DNA of 64,000 nucleotides from Marinobacterium rhizophilum DSM 18822 (GCF_000378045.1 NZ_KB899114.1:1-64000), one strand, 5' to 3'. Positions 51,816 through 61,161 are shown, counted from the stretch's first letter. The notes: a model not told the origin generated them from the letters alone. A program made the numbers and translations.

Positions 51816-52607
51816 ATGTGGAGTCTGAGGGACTGGTGGCGCAGGCGGCTGCTGAGAACGGGCGGGCTGCCCGGGGCGCAGTGGCGCAACACGCTGGCGG
51901 CGCTGCCGGTGATGTCGGGTCTGAACCGGGCTGAGCGGCGCCGGCTGGGCGAGCTGGCGTGGCTTTTCCTGTACGAGAAGGCGATCCATAGTGTTCAGGG
52001 CGTAATCGTGAGCGACGAGATGCGCCTGCGCATCGCGGCCCAGGCCTGCCTGCCGATACTGGAGTTGGGGCTCGACAGCTACCGCGACGTCCAGACGGTG
52101 CTGGTCTATCCGTCCGGCTTCATTGTGCGCCATGAATTCGCGGACGAAGCGGGGGTCGTGCACTCAGTGGTGGCGGGGCTGTCCGGCGAGGCCTGGGAGC
52201 GCGGCCCCGTTATCCTGTCGGCGGATGATGTGCTGGCGGAAAACGCCAACGATGGCACCAATCTGGTTATTCATGAATTCGCCCACAAGCTGGATATGCT
52301 GAACGGGTCGGCAAATGGCTTGCCGCCGTTGCATTCGGGAATGTCGGTCGCTGCCTGGGCGGCTGCGTTCGAGGCTGCGTTCGAGGATTTGTGCACACGT
52401 GCCGCGCGCGGCGAAACGCTGCCGATTGACGCGTACGCGACCGAAAACCCTGCCGAATGCTTCGCGGTTATGAGCGAGGCATTCTACGAGATTCCACAGG
52501 TGCTCAACGCCGCATACCCGGACGTCTATGCACAGCTCGTGCTGTTTTACCGCCAGGATCCGGGCCAAAGGTTCCAGGGTATTCCCTGTGTACCATCTGA
52601 CACCTGA
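51816..52607 (+). CDS. mtfA: MtfA-family zinc metallopeptidase
   Basis: MtfA (M90 family) is a cytoplasmic aminopeptidase that binds the glucose repressor Mlc in enterobacteria. The 263-aa protein has LVIHEFAHKLDMLNGSANG (zinc HExxH at about 155), LPIDAYATENPAECFAVMSEAFYE (third ligand Glu), and the N-terminal RAERRRLGELAWLFLYEKAIHSVQG helix, all typical. No Mlc or ptsG gene is nearby. ATG 51816 was selected for the MWSLRDWW start; the frame is open back to 51765. It directly precedes the degraded sapC remnant in the same frame. Confidence 0.92.
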   Translation: MWSLRDWWRRRLLRTGGLPGAQWRNTLAALPVMSGLNRAERRRLGELAWLFLYEKAIHSVQGVIVSDEMRLRIAAQACLPILELGLDSYRDVQTVLVYPSGFIVRHEFADEAGVVHSVVAGLSGEAWERGPVILSADDVLAENANDGTNLVIHEFAHKLDMLNGSANGLPPLHSGMSVAAWAAAFEAAFEDLCTRAARGETLPIDAYATENPAECFAVMSEAFYEIPQVLNAAYPDVYAQLVLFYRQDPGQRFQGIPCVPSDT

Positions 52608-52619
52608 TCGGGACGCCGT

Positions 52620-53356
52620 TACAACCCGTGTCTTGTCGAATGGCGTAAACAGCGTGCGCAGTTTGGCTTATGCGCAGGCAGGTATTTCCCGGCTGTGCCT
52701 CTGATGGCGGTGGAATTTGCCAAGGCAGCCGGGGAGTACGCGGTCATTTTCGCCGGTGACGACAAGAGGGTAATGCCGGCCGCTGTCCTGGGTATCCAGA
52801 ACGACTCCAACCTGTACGTCGATGAGGAGGGCCGCTGGACGTCCCGTTACATTCCGGCCTTTGTCAGGCGTTATCCGTGTGTGTCCTCCAGCGCACACAG
52901 TGGAAAGACCTTTGCGCTCTGTATCGACGAGGACTGCGCGGGTGTGAATCAGGAAGCGCGCGGCAATCGACTTTTGCCGAGGATGGCGAGCGCAGCGAAT
53001 ACCTTAACGGGGTGCTGAATTTTCTCAAGGAGTACCAGGCCGAGTACAACCGCACGCGGTTGTTGTGCGACAAGCTGGTGGAGCTTGAGTTGCTGGAACC
53101 GATGCAGGCGCAGATAAAACTGAAGTCCGGCAAGCAGCTCTCGCTCACTGGATTTCAATCGGTCAGCCGGGAAAAACTCAACGCGCTGCCCCCTGACACC
53201 TTGTCTGAGTTGGCGCGAACCGGGGCCCTGGAGCTGATTTACATGCACCTGTTTTCGATGACCCATTTTGCCGACATGATGGAGCGCGTGGCGAAGTCCA
53301 TGGCCAGGGAGCAAAACGTATCGCTGGCGGACGTGGAGCCCCGCGGTAACGCCTAG
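52620..53356 (+). pseudogene. SapC-family protein, frameshifted remnant
   Basis: Two frames together give a SapC-family protein. The first (to about 52971) has VPLMAVEFAKAAGEYAVIFAGDDKRVMPAAVLGIQNDSNLYV and YIPAFVRRYP. The second (from about 52976) has EDGERSEYLNGVLNFLKEYQAEYNRTRLL and LELLEPMQAQIKL. The break lies at CTTTTG (52971-52976), where one extra T (TTTT to TTTTT) would restore RLFAEDGER. The N-terminal ~30 residues expected of the family are not recognisable and there is no start codon in the right place. Homologues are associated with S-layer-like surface proteins. Decay or sequencing error. Confidence 0.75.
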
Positions 53357-53460
53357 TGCGGTCCGCATCGATCAATTGCGAAGGCAGTAACCCATACATT
53401 GGGCCGGCAGTAATTTGCGCAAGGCGATTCGGCGCAGACGAATGCAACAGGGGGAATATC

Positions 53461-54392
53461 ATGGCTTTCCCGTTCCATGGCAGGGAGCACAGCCCTGCAG
53501 CGGAAAAGGCTTTCCCACAGATCGGCGCACTAATGCGCAAAATGTACCAGGGCTTCAGGGCTTCAGGGCTTCAGGGCTGCAAGCGCATACAGGCCCAGGC
53601 GAAAGCCCAGACCTGCACCACAGCCCCGCCGAGTGCTGTTCGAGCCACTTGAGCCTCGATTGCTGCTGTCTGCAGACCTGTCCTTTACCGCGTTGACCGC
53701 GAGTGACTTAACGCTCAGGTTACAGGTTGTCGACCAGGTACAGCATGTACAGATAGTGTTGGCCGATACGGCAGCACAGGGCGGCGAGACGATCATCAGC
53801 AGCCAGGAACTGGCCCAGACCAGCAGCTGCACCATCACAGGCTCAGACAGTCCGATCATTTTACCGTTGACCTGACGGGGCTGGACGAAACTGCCGAACT
53901 CTCTGTCACCATCCTCGACGAATCCAGCAAGGACAAGGACGGCCTGAGTGTTGTGGGGCCTCAGGTCGACTGGGCCCTCAGTGCTCTGGATGCAGGTTCT
54001 GTCCAGGGCATTGATTTCTCTGGTATCGAGCATCTACAGGGCGGCGAGGGCGATGACAGGTTCATCCTTGTCGACGGCGCATGGTTCAGTGGCTGGCTGG
54101 GCGGGCTGAGGGGCGGCGATACCGGGCTCGTCAAGGTACGGGCGCTGAGCCGGGGCGGCAGTAGTGGCGGTGTCTTCGGCAATGCGAGTTCGCTGCTGTT
54201 CGGCAGCAGCAATATCACCGCGGTCGGCGCTTTCGTCTACAGCGAGATTCTGGGCCTGACCGAGGCCTATCTGGACAGCTGCGGGTTACGGTCGATGAAA
54301 GCGACGGCGACCTGGTTGTCGAAGCCTGCAGCAGCGCGGCCGTGCTGGCGCCGGTGATCGGCTCCTGGCCGCGTTACGTGGGCGTGGCTTGA
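53461..54392 (+). pseudogene. LEPR-XLL surface protein, frameshifted and truncated
   Basis: RRVLFEPLEPRLLLSAD at 53624-53674 is the LEPR-XLL N-terminal signature of very large repetitive surface proteins. An ATG at 53461 with AGGGGGAATATC just before it is the best start but is out of frame with the motif; one more copy of the octamer at 53551 would join them. Further breaks occur near 53850 (into the frame with DLTGLDETAELSVTILDESSKD and an RTX-like GGEGDDRFILVDG) and near 54280 (into RVTVDESDGDLVVEACSSAAVLAP). It stops at 54392 after only ~300 codons, where family members usually exceed a thousand. Confidence 0.65.
53551..53581 (+). repeat. Octanucleotide tandem repeat GGGCTTCA
   Basis: Partial GGCTTCA, two perfect GGGCTTCA and a variant GGGCTGCA run head to tail. 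The unit is not a multiple of three and sits between the best start codon (53461) and the LEPR-XLL motif. Confidence 0.7.
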
Positions 54393-54418
54393 ATCCCGTG
54401 GGCGAGCGCTCGTGCAAG

Positions 54419-55132
54419 ATGCGCGACGGTGAGCTGCTCACCGAGCGCTTTCTGCTCGGTATTCCTGTCTCGGAGCTGCCCTTGGCGGCCTTTCTTGAGC
54501 TGCTGGCCGAATTTGGCATGGATGCGACGGGCCTTGCGCTTTTTCGACAGCATTTTCCGGGGGGGGGGGGGGGGCAGCGAGGTGCAGTTTGCGCTGGAGC
54601 AGGACGGCGACCGGACTCTGTGCAAGGTCTATCTCGAGTACTGGGATCGACTAGTTGAGCGGCTCGGCCGTGGCGAGACCGGTCCTGCGCTGCTCAACCT
54701 GGGGTTCAAGTGGCCCGCCGGGCGACCCCGGGAGATGGTGCAGGAGCGCTATATCTGCCACCCGAAGTTGCGACACCGCAGCATCATCGAACGCCTCAGT
54801 GCCTGTCAGGGGCAACTGAGTGAACAGGTGGTCGCGCTGGTGGAGTGGGCGAGTGAAACGGTCGCGGATGGTTCGTTGGTGTATCTGGAGGTCGATGACG
54901 CGACAGGGGGGGGCGTCACTCGTATGATATAAAGCTTTACCCCTGTAACCGGCGCCTGGCCGATGCGGCCTCACAACTGGCGCTGATCGCCGAACGGTTG
55001 AACTGCGATCCAGACGCATTGCGCGAGGTGTTGCAGCGTTATGCCGATGCCCCCCTGGGGCATATTTCTGGCGGTAGCGACCGCCGGGGGCGCTGCTTTT
55101 TCACCTTCTATTATGAAGTCGGGGCGCTGTAG
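54419..55132 (+). pseudogene. Unknown protein interrupted at two poly-G tracts
   Basis: Three frames make one continuous product: MRDGELLTERFLLGIPVSELP...LFRQHFP (frame of 54419), break at G16 (54559-54574), then SEVQFALEQDGDRTLCKVYLEYWDRLVERLGRG...LNLGFKWPAGRPREMVQERY, break at G8 (54906-54913), then RHSYDIKLYPCNRRLADAASQLALIAERLNCDPDALREVLQRY and a TAG at 55130. G15 and G9 would give one open frame of about 237 codons. The reading frame before and after the two tracts is the same. Family not recognised; no signal peptide. Either a contingency locus in an off state, a pseudogene, or a tract-length error. Confidence 0.6.
54559..54574 (+). repeat. G16 homopolymer inside a coding region
   Basis: Sixteen consecutive G, the longest homopolymer in the window, exactly where the downstream frame is lost. 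Confidence 0.85.
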
Positions 55133-55205
55133 CCGGGGCGCTATCGGTGCCCCGTGGCGAATTCCTGCACGTGCGGCGTCTGTTAGATGCCGCGAGGGGA
55201 GGCGA

Positions 55206-55472
55206 TCAGGCAGCGACGCTCAGTGTTTCCTGCCAAAGTGCCTGGATGCCGGTCTTGTCCGTATCGGTCAGCCGGTCGACGGCAAAGGCGCTGTCCAGAC
55301 TGTCACTGACGTGGCTTTGCAGCTGCTGTGCAGATTCGGGCTCGGCGGCTGCGGCCAGGCTCAGATGGCCCAGCAGGTAACTGCAGTAAAACAGACGGTC
55401 GTTGTCGTCGGTGGTCTGCTCCTGTGCCAGCAGGTAGTCGTGGAGGCTGTCGCTGTAGTCGTTGGGGGTCAT
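55206..55472 (-). CDS. yfcL: YfcL family protein
   Basis: An 88-aa acidic helical protein: DYSDSLHDYLLAQEQTTDDNDRLFYCSYLLGHLSLAAAAEPESAQQLQSHVSDSLDSAF, collinear with E. coli YfcL (FASGYLRGHLTLAIAEL). Function unknown; in E. coli it neighbours epmC and mnmC. Its start overlaps the stop of the DUF3108 gene by 4 bp, so both are co-transcribed. It is convergent to the broken gene ending at 55132. Confidence 0.88.
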   Translation of the reverse strand: MTPNDYSDSLHDYLLAQEQTTDDNDRLFYCSYLLGHLSLAAAAEPESAQQLQSHVSDSLDSAFAVDRLTDTDKTGIQALWQETLSVAA

Positions 55473-56188
55473 GGAGACTCTACCTTCTTCAGTAGCAATT
55501 GTGCTTTCTTGCCGTCGCTTTCGATCTGGTAAAGCTTGACGATCATGTAATCCAGTTCCGGTGCAAACCAGATGTAGGTTTCCCGTTTGGCATCGTCGCC
55601 GCGGTCACGCTGTACCTTGATGGCCTTGAAGGTGCCCGCCGGGGTTTCAACGGATTCGGTGCCCAGTACTTCAAAATCATACTGCTTGAGGCTGCCGCCA
55701 TCGGCGACCGGGTAGCTGAGTTTTGTCTGTCCGCCGGGAAGGTCGAGGCGAATCTGCATCTGGTAGCCCAGCTTGTCCAGAGTGCCGGCGGGAATGTCCA
55801 TGTGCCAGGGCTTGTCTTCGACATTGTTGGTCACGCGGGAATTGGGCCAGTCGAAATCGAGAACGGCGTCGCGACGCTTGCCGAATACCTGGCGGTGGTA
55901 CTGGTATTGCTGCGGGATCACCTGCAGGTCATTCAGGGTAAAGCGACTGCTTTCCTCGATGCCTGCAATAACCGCTTCGGCGGTGCTGGTCAGTATCCAG
56001 TGGCCGTTGGCGTCCTTGCGTAGCTCGCGCACGGCGTCGAGTGCAAGCTCAACCCCTACATCGAGTTGGGACTCATACAGAGCGCGAAAGGGTTTCAGCT
56101 CAGTGGGAGGGCTCAGGGCCTGGGCGCTGATACTGCTTGCCAGCAGCAGGGTGCAGCACAGGATCTGTTTTATCCGGCGGTACATCAT
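55469..56188 (-). CDS. DUF3108 periplasmic protein
   Basis: A 239-aa secreted protein. The signal peptide (IKQILCCTLLLASSISAQA|LS) is followed by a DUF3108 beta-barrel-like body: KPFRALYESQLDVGVELALDAVRELRKDANGHW, QQYQYHRQVFGKRRDAVLDFDW, and YIWFAPELDYMIVKLYQIESDGKKAQLLLK at the end. ATG 56188 has GGAG at correct spacing; the upstream in-frame extension to 56236 would bury the signal peptide. It lies 106 bp after purN on the same strand. Function unknown for the family. Confidence 0.85.
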   Translation of the reverse strand: MMYRRIKQILCCTLLLASSISAQALSPPTELKPFRALYESQLDVGVELALDAVRELRKDANGHWILTSTAEAVIAGIEESSRFTLNDLQVIPQQYQYHRQVFGKRRDAVLDFDWPNSRVTNNVEDKPWHMDIPAGTLDKLGYQMQIRLDLPGGQTKLSYPVADGGSLKQYDFEVLGTESVETPAGTFKAIKVQRDRGDDAKRETYIWFAPELDYMIVKLYQIESDGKKAQLLLKKVESP

Positions 56189-56294
56189 TGAAACTCCGTA
56201 TGGATTGCGCAGTGCAGAGGCCTTGGGTCGGGGCATCGCATTCTCCCGGCGCCTGATCGGGATCGTGCACCGGGTCGTTGCTTAAGCGCTGAAT

Positions 56295-56936
56295 TTATAC
56301 CCTCTGTCCGCTTGCCGGCAACTGAACGCCATCCAGCGTCACGCCGGTTTCCCCCAGTGCAAGGCGCCCTTCGCAGAACCACTCGACCGCCAACGGGTAG
56401 ATGTGGTGTTCGCGTATTTGCACCTGCTGCTGCAACTGTTCTTCACTGGTGCCCGGGTCGATGGGCACCACCGCCTGAACGATCAGGGGCCCGCCGTCGA
56501 GTTCGGGTGTCACGAAGTGCACGGTGCAGCCATGTTCGCTGTCACCCGCCTCAATTGCCCGCTGATGGGTGTGCAGCCCCTTGTACTTGGGCAGCAGGGA
56601 TGGGTGGATGTTGAACATCCGGCCCAGGTAGTGGCGCACGAAATCTGCGGTGAGAATCCGCATGAACCCCGCCAGCACGATCAGATCAGGCTCCTGCTGG
56701 TCGATAAGTTCCTGCAGTGCGATGTCAAACGCTTCACGGGAGGCATACCGGGTATGGTCGAGCAGCAGTGCATCGATACCGGCGTCGCGCGCGCGCTCCA
56801 GGCCCTTGACACCGGGCTTGTTGCTGATCACGGCGACGATACGACCCTTGATGCGACCCGCCTGGGTCGCATCAATGAGCGCTTGCAGATTACTGCCGCT
56901 GCCTGAAAGCAGTACTACAATCCGCTTCTTTGTCAC
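56295..56936 (-). CDS. purN: Phosphoribosylglycinamide formyltransferase
   Basis: PurN formylates GAR with 10-formyl-THF in purine synthesis. The 213-aa protein has LLSGSGSNLQALIDA (about 7-21), VISNKPGVKGLERA, GFMRILTADFVRHYLGRMFNIHPSLLPKYKG with catalytic Asn and His, and HFVTPELDGGPLIVQ with the catalytic Asp. It starts with GTG at 56936, two bases after the purM stop, so the two are translationally coupled. Typical purMN operon. Confidence 0.96.
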   Translation of the reverse strand: MTKKRIVVLLSGSGSNLQALIDATQAGRIKGRIVAVISNKPGVKGLERARDAGIDALLLDHTRYASREAFDIALQELIDQQEPDLIVLAGFMRILTADFVRHYLGRMFNIHPSLLPKYKGLHTHQRAIEAGDSEHGCTVHFVTPELDGGPLIVQAVVPIDPGTSEEQLQQQVQIREHHIYPLAVEWFCEGRLALGETGVTLDGVQLPASGQRV

Positions 56937-56938
56937 GC

Positions 56939-57997
56939 TCAGGCCTCCGCGTTGCGCAGTTCGACCTGCTCCTCGCCATCCTGGGCCGCTTCGATCTGAC
57001 CAATGACCCAGGCCTGCTCGCCGGCAGCACTCATGAGCGCCAGGGCGTTGTCGGTTTCGGCTGCGGGCACGGCAATGACCATACCGACGCCGCAGTTGAA
57101 GGTGCGGTACATTTCACGCGCATCGACGTTGCCATTGGCCTGCAGCCACTGGAACACGGGCGGCAGTTCCCAGGAGGCAGTGTTGATCACGGCCTTGCTG
57201 GATTTGGGCAGTACACGGGGAATGTTTTCAAGCAGGCCGCCGCCGGTGATGTGGGACAGGGCGTTGACCTGGCTGTCCTTGATCAGCTGCAGTACGGACT
57301 TGACGTAGATGCGGGTCGGCGCCATCAGGGCGTCGGCCAGAGTTACATCGCCCATGGGCTGGTTGAGGTCGGCGTCGCTGACTTCGAGGATCTTGCGGAT
57401 CAGGGAGTAACCGTTGGAGTGGGGGCCTGAGGCACCCAGTGCAATCAGGCTGTCGCCGGCCTGCACGCGGCTGCCGTCGATAATGTCGGCCTTTTCGACC
57501 ACACCCACGCAGAAACCGGCCAGGTCGTAGTCTTCGCCTTCGTACATGCCGGGCATTTCGGCGGTTTCGCCACCCACCAGTGCGGCGCCGGCCAGTTCAC
57601 AGCCACGGCCAATGCCGGTGACAACGTCGGCGGCAGTCTCAACGTTCAGCTTGCCGGTGGCGTAGTAGTCGAGGAAAAACAGCGGCTCTGCGCCGGCGAC
57701 AACCAGGTCGTTGACGCACATGGCGACCAGATCGATACCGATGGTGTCGTGTTTCTTCAGGTCCATGGCCAGGCGCAGTTTGGTGCCGACCCCGTCGGTT
57801 CCAGAAACGAGGACAGGCTGTTTATACCCGGCCGGAATTTCGCACAGGGCGCCGAAGCCGCCCAGTCCGCCCATGACTTCTGGGCGCGCGGTGCGTTTGG
57901 CGACACCCTTGATGCGTTCAACCAGGGCGTTACCCGCGTCGATATCGACACCGGCGTCTTTGTAGCTCAGTGATGTTTTGTCGGAACCGGTAGACAT
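56939..57997 (-). CDS. purM: Phosphoribosylformylglycinamidine cyclo-ligase (AIR synthetase)
   Basis: PurM closes the imidazole ring of AIR using ATP. The 352-aa protein has [81 protein letters not shown], and [21 protein letters not shown], and the C-terminal [16 protein letters not shown]. First gene of purMN, divergent from the DUF2066 gene over a 148-bp spacer. No PurR box was resolved. Confidence 0.97.
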   Translation of the reverse strand: MSTGSDKTSLSYKDAGVDIDAGNALVERIKGVAKRTARPEVMGGLGGFGALCEIPAGYKQPVLVSGTDGVGTKLRLAMDLKKHDTIGIDLVAMCVNDLVVAGAEPLFFLDYYATGKLNVETAADVVTGIGRGCELAGAALVGGETAEMPGMYEGEDYDLAGFCVGVVEKADIIDGSRVQAGDSLIALGASGPHSNGYSLIRKILEVSDADLNQPMGDVTLADALMAPTRIYVKSVLQLIKDSQVNALSHITGGGLLENIPRVLPKSSKAVINTASWELPPVFQWLQANGNVDAREMYRTFNCGVGMVIAVPAAETDNALALMSAAGEQAWVIGQIEAAQDGEEQVELRNAEA

Positions 57998-58145
57998 GAA
58001 TCAGATAACCTTTCAGCAACGGGGTTGGCGGCAAAAAATGAAGGCGGCATTCTATCAGGTTGCGCGTGAGGCGGCTATTGTGTGTTAGAGTTTAAACGTT
58101 TTTTACCTCGCTGTTTGGCGGATTTGTCGCTGCTGGGAATACCTC

Positions 58146-59198
58146 ATGTTTATCAGGTGCTTGCGTCAGGCTTTGGCCTGTGTCGCGTTGTTGTGGGCTG
58201 TCGCTGCGGGAGCGGTCACGGTGTCGGGTCTTTACAGCGCAGAAATCAAAGTTTCCAGTGCCGGTGTGCCGCCCGCTGCAGGGCAGGTTACCGACGGCCT
58301 GGCGCAGGTAATGATCAAGCTCAGTGGCAGCAGGGACGTGGTCACTCAGACAGGGTATGGCTCGGTACTGCTCCAGGCGCAGGAGTTGATGCGAGAATAC
58401 ACCTATCGCACGTCGGCTGAAGGCGAGCACTGGTTGCAGTTGAGTTATGATCAGGCGCAGCTCGATGCATTGTTGCAGGATGTCGGTATTCGCGGCCTCG
58501 GGCAGCAACGGCCCGCGCTGCTATTGTGGCTGGTGCAGAAGCAGGCCGGTTCCGCCGAGGATTATATGGCCGCCGATCACCCGGCCATGCAGGCCCTGAT
58601 GGCGCAGGCGAAACGTCGTGGTCTGGCGCTGCAGCTGCCCTTGCTGGACTTGCAGGACTTCCAGCAGCTGTCGCCCGAGCAGCTGTGGCAGTCCGCGCCG
58701 GACGCCGTGCGCCGCGCTTCGCAGCGTTATTCGCCCGATGCGGTGCTGGCCGGCCGGGTATGGTCTGAAGGTGGCTTCTGGTTCAGTGAATTTGAGCTGG
58801 AAGGTACGCGGTGGGAGACACAGCGCTTTGCGCTGGCAGGTGAGCTGGACGAGCAAATGACCCAGGTCATCGATGCAGTCGCAGACAGCCTGCTGACAGG
58901 CTTTGTGGCGGCGCCGGTGGATTATCGTCCGGCCGGGCTGGTGCTGCAGGTGGAAGGCGTCAGTGGCCAGGCCGATTATCTGATGCTGGTTGAGCGTTTG
59001 CGTCAGAGCGAAGGGGTTACGGCGGTTTTTCCTGAGCGTATATCACCCGGGCGGCTGTACCTGCGCCTGCAGCTGGATACCAGCGTTGAGCAGCTGGAAC
59101 AAACGCTACGGCTGGACAATCGTCTGGAACCGGTCGGCCGCCTGGATGCGGCTGGCGTAAAAGATACGGGCCTGCTGCAGTATCGCTGGCAGAACTGA
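58146..59198 (+). CDS. DUF2066 periplasmic protein
   Basis: A 350-aa protein with a signal peptide (LACVALLWAVAAGA|V). The DUF2066 start is VSGLYSAEIKVSSAGVPPAAGQVTDGLAQVMIKLSGSRDVV. The rest has a conserved ALLLWLVQKQ... and a C-terminal domain with GVTAVFPERISPGRLYLRLQLDTSVEQLEQTL. The family is conserved in gammaproteobacteria next to perM, hda and purMN, as here. Function unknown. It precedes the permease gene by 18 bp on the same strand. Confidence 0.88.
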   Translation: MFIRCLRQALACVALLWAVAAGAVTVSGLYSAEIKVSSAGVPPAAGQVTDGLAQVMIKLSGSRDVVTQTGYGSVLLQAQELMREYTYRTSAEGEHWLQLSYDQAQLDALLQDVGIRGLGQQRPALLLWLVQKQAGSAEDYMAADHPAMQALMAQAKRRGLALQLPLLDLQDFQQLSPEQLWQSAPDAVRRASQRYSPDAVLAGRVWSEGGFWFSEFELEGTRWETQRFALAGELDEQMTQVIDAVADSLLTGFVAAPVDYRPAGLVLQVEGVSGQADYLMLVERLRQSEGVTAVFPERISPGRLYLRLQLDTSVEQLEQTLRLDNRLEPVGRLDAAGVKDTGLLQYRWQN

Positions 59199-59216
59199 TA
59201 ACAGGGAAGGCGCAGA

Positions 59217-60314
59217 ATGACAGAGTCGCAACGCTGGTTTTTACTGATAGTTACCCTGGTGCTGGGAGCGCTGATCTATGTGCTGGCGCCGATTCTGGCG
59301 CCTTTTCTGGTCGGCGCTCTGCTGGCCTACCTGTTTGATCCCGTGGCTGACCGGCTGGAGGAGGCAAAGTTTGGTCGTACGGGCGCGGTCGTGACGGTGT
59401 TCGTGTTCATGACGGCCCTGATGGTGCTAACGGTGCTATTGCTGTTGCCGCAACTGGGACGCCAGGTACAAGTATTGCTGGAACGGGTGCCCATGATCAT
59501 TGACCTGTTCGAGCAGCGTGTCGTACCGCTGCTAGAGTCGACCCTGGGCACAGATATGGGCAGTGTCGATCTGGGGACCCTGAAATCCATGTTGGCGGGC
59601 AACTGGCAGCAGACCGGCAATCTGATGGCGCAACTGGCGGGCGGCATTACCCGTTCGGGTCTGGCAGTGCTGGCCTGGATAGCCAATCTGGTGTTGATCC
59701 CGGTCGTACTCTTTTATCTGTTACGGGACTGGGATCTTATGATGGCGCGCATTCGCATGCTGCTGCCGCGCTACCTGGAGCCCAAGGTCGCCCTCTGGGC
59801 GATGGAATGCGACGAGGTACTGGGAGCCTTTATAAAGGGGCAACTGCTGGTCATGTTGGCGCTGGGTATCATTTATGCCACGGGTCTGTGGCTGGTAGGG
59901 CTTGATATTGCGCTGTTGATTGGTATGCTGGCCGGCCTCGCCAGTATCGTGCCGTACATGGGTTTCATTATTGGTATCCTTGTTGCCGGTATCGCAGCCT
60001 TTATACAGTTCCAGGATCCCATGGTGCTGATCTGGGTAGGCGCGGTGTTTGCAATCGGGCAGGCGCTGGAAGGCATGGTGCTGACACCATTGCTGGTAGG
60101 CGACCGGATAGGACTGCATCCTGTGGCCGTGATCTTTGCGATTATGGTTGGCGGGCAGCTGTTTGGATTTGTCGGCGTATTGCTGGCGTTGCCGGTTGCG
60201 GCGGTTATCATGGTGCTGTTACGGCATCTACACCAGGGCTACAAGAGCAGCACGCTGTATGGGTCGGCGCAGGTTGCCGAAGTGGAATTGCTGAATACAG
60301 AAGCGGATGAATAA
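59217..60314 (+). CDS. AI-2E family / PerM-type inner-membrane permease
   Basis: A 365-aa membrane protein with about eight helices: N-terminal LIVTLVLGALIYVLAPILAPFLVGALLAYLFDPVADRLE, a central helical domain (about 70-150), LVLIPVVLFYLLRDWDLM, and C-terminal re-entrant-like segments (GMLAGLASIVPYMGFIIGILVAGIAAFIQ; AIMVGGQLFGFVGVLLALPVAAVIMVLLRHL). This is the AI-2 exporter/TqsA-PerM superfamily; the substrate of members is diverse (AI-2, Na+/H+). It overlaps hda by 8 bp. Confidence 0.9.
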   Translation: MTESQRWFLLIVTLVLGALIYVLAPILAPFLVGALLAYLFDPVADRLEEAKFGRTGAVVTVFVFMTALMVLTVLLLLPQLGRQVQVLLERVPMIIDLFEQRVVPLLESTLGTDMGSVDLGTLKSMLAGNWQQTGNLMAQLAGGITRSGLAVLAWIANLVLIPVVLFYLLRDWDLMMARIRMLLPRYLEPKVALWAMECDEVLGAFIKGQLLVMLALGIIYATGLWLVGLDIALLIGMLAGLASIVPYMGFIIGILVAGIAAFIQFQDPMVLIWVGAVFAIGQALEGMVLTPLLVGDRIGLHPVAVIFAIMVGGQLFGFVGVLLALPVAAVIMVLLRHLHQGYKSSTLYGSAQVAEVELLNTEADE

Positions 60315-61011
60315 TACGGCACCTTTCCAACTCCCGCTCGGCGTATCGCTGCGGGATGATGCGCGTTTTGAGAATTATCTGACCGGTGCCAATGGCCTGG
60401 TTCGCGCAATGCTGCAGCAGGCCGCCGAAGGTGAAGGCGAGCTGCTGCTCTATCTCTGGGGAACGCCGGGTGTAGGCTGTACCCATTTGCTGCAGGCCGC
60501 CTGTCACGCCAGTGAGCCGGCAAGGCGTACGGCGGTCTATCTGCCGTTGCAGGAATTACTGCATCTGGGGCCCGGCATTCTGGATGGCATGGAGCATCTC
60601 GATCTGGTCTGCATCGATAACGTGCAGCTGGTGGTCGGCAATCGACAGTGGGAAGAGGGGCTGTTTCACTTCTTTAACCGCATTCGGGCGCAGAATAACC
60701 GTCTGGTGGTGGCGGCCAACAGCGCGCCGCGCCAGTTGGGCATTAACTTGCCGGACCTGGCCTCGCGTCTGAGCTGGGGCATGGTTTTTCAACTGCATGC
60801 CCTGCCGGATGAGGACAAGGAGCGCGCCTTGCAGTTACGCGCCCAGGCGCGTGGCTTTCAGCTCTCCAGTGAAGTGGTGCGCTATCTGATTCATCATGCC
60901 AGTCGCGACATGGGTGACCTCTTTGGTTTGCTCGACCGGCTTGATCAGGCCTCGCTGAGTGCCAAGCGCAAGATTACCATTCCGTTTATCAAGCAGGAGA
61001 TGGGCTGGTAA
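60307..61011 (+). CDS. hda: DnaA regulatory inactivator Hda
   Basis: Hda with the beta clamp stimulates ATP hydrolysis by DnaA, preventing re-initiation. The 234-aa protein begins NTAPFQLPLGVSLRDDARFENYLTG, containing QLPLGV as clamp-binding motif near the N-terminus. It has a AAA+ core with GTPGVGCTHLLQAAC (P-loop with C in place of K: GxPGVGCTH), LDLVCIDNVQLVVG (Walker B), NSAPRQLGINLPDLASRLSWG (arginine-finger box VII) and sensor 2 region. The P-loop substitution is seen in other Hda as GxxGxGxTH. It overlaps the permease by 8 bp. Confidence 0.92.
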   Translation: MNNTAPFQLPLGVSLRDDARFENYLTGANGLVRAMLQQAAEGEGELLLYLWGTPGVGCTHLLQAACHASEPARRTAVYLPLQELLHLGPGILDGMEHLDLVCIDNVQLVVGNRQWEEGLFHFFNRIRAQNNRLVVAANSAPRQLGINLPDLASRLSWGMVFQLHALPDEDKERALQLRAQARGFQLSSEVVRYLIHHASRDMGDLFGLLDRLDQASLSAKRKITIPFIKQEMGW

Positions 61012-61039
61012 CACTGGCCCGCTCTGCGTCTGATCTCTT

Positions 61040-61057
61040 GCCCCTGCGCGGGCTTTT
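61040..61057 (+). terminator. Possible short terminator after hda
   Basis: GCCC and GGGC enclose CTGCGC, then four T. Short stem; low strength. Confidence 0.35.
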
Positions 61058-61161
61058 CTGCATCATTCTTTTTCCGTTGAGTTGCTGTTGCCTGCAGATG
61101 CCCCTGGCGCAACACCTTCACGCACTTGCGCCCTCTCTTTTGGGTTATTGAGCATGTGGGT

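Noticed and set aside
60460-60490. Broken P-loop in Hda (no Lys in GTPGVGCTH)
   Set aside because: Loss of the canonical Lys is seen in the Hda family as I recall; the gene is otherwise intact, so not treated as a defect.
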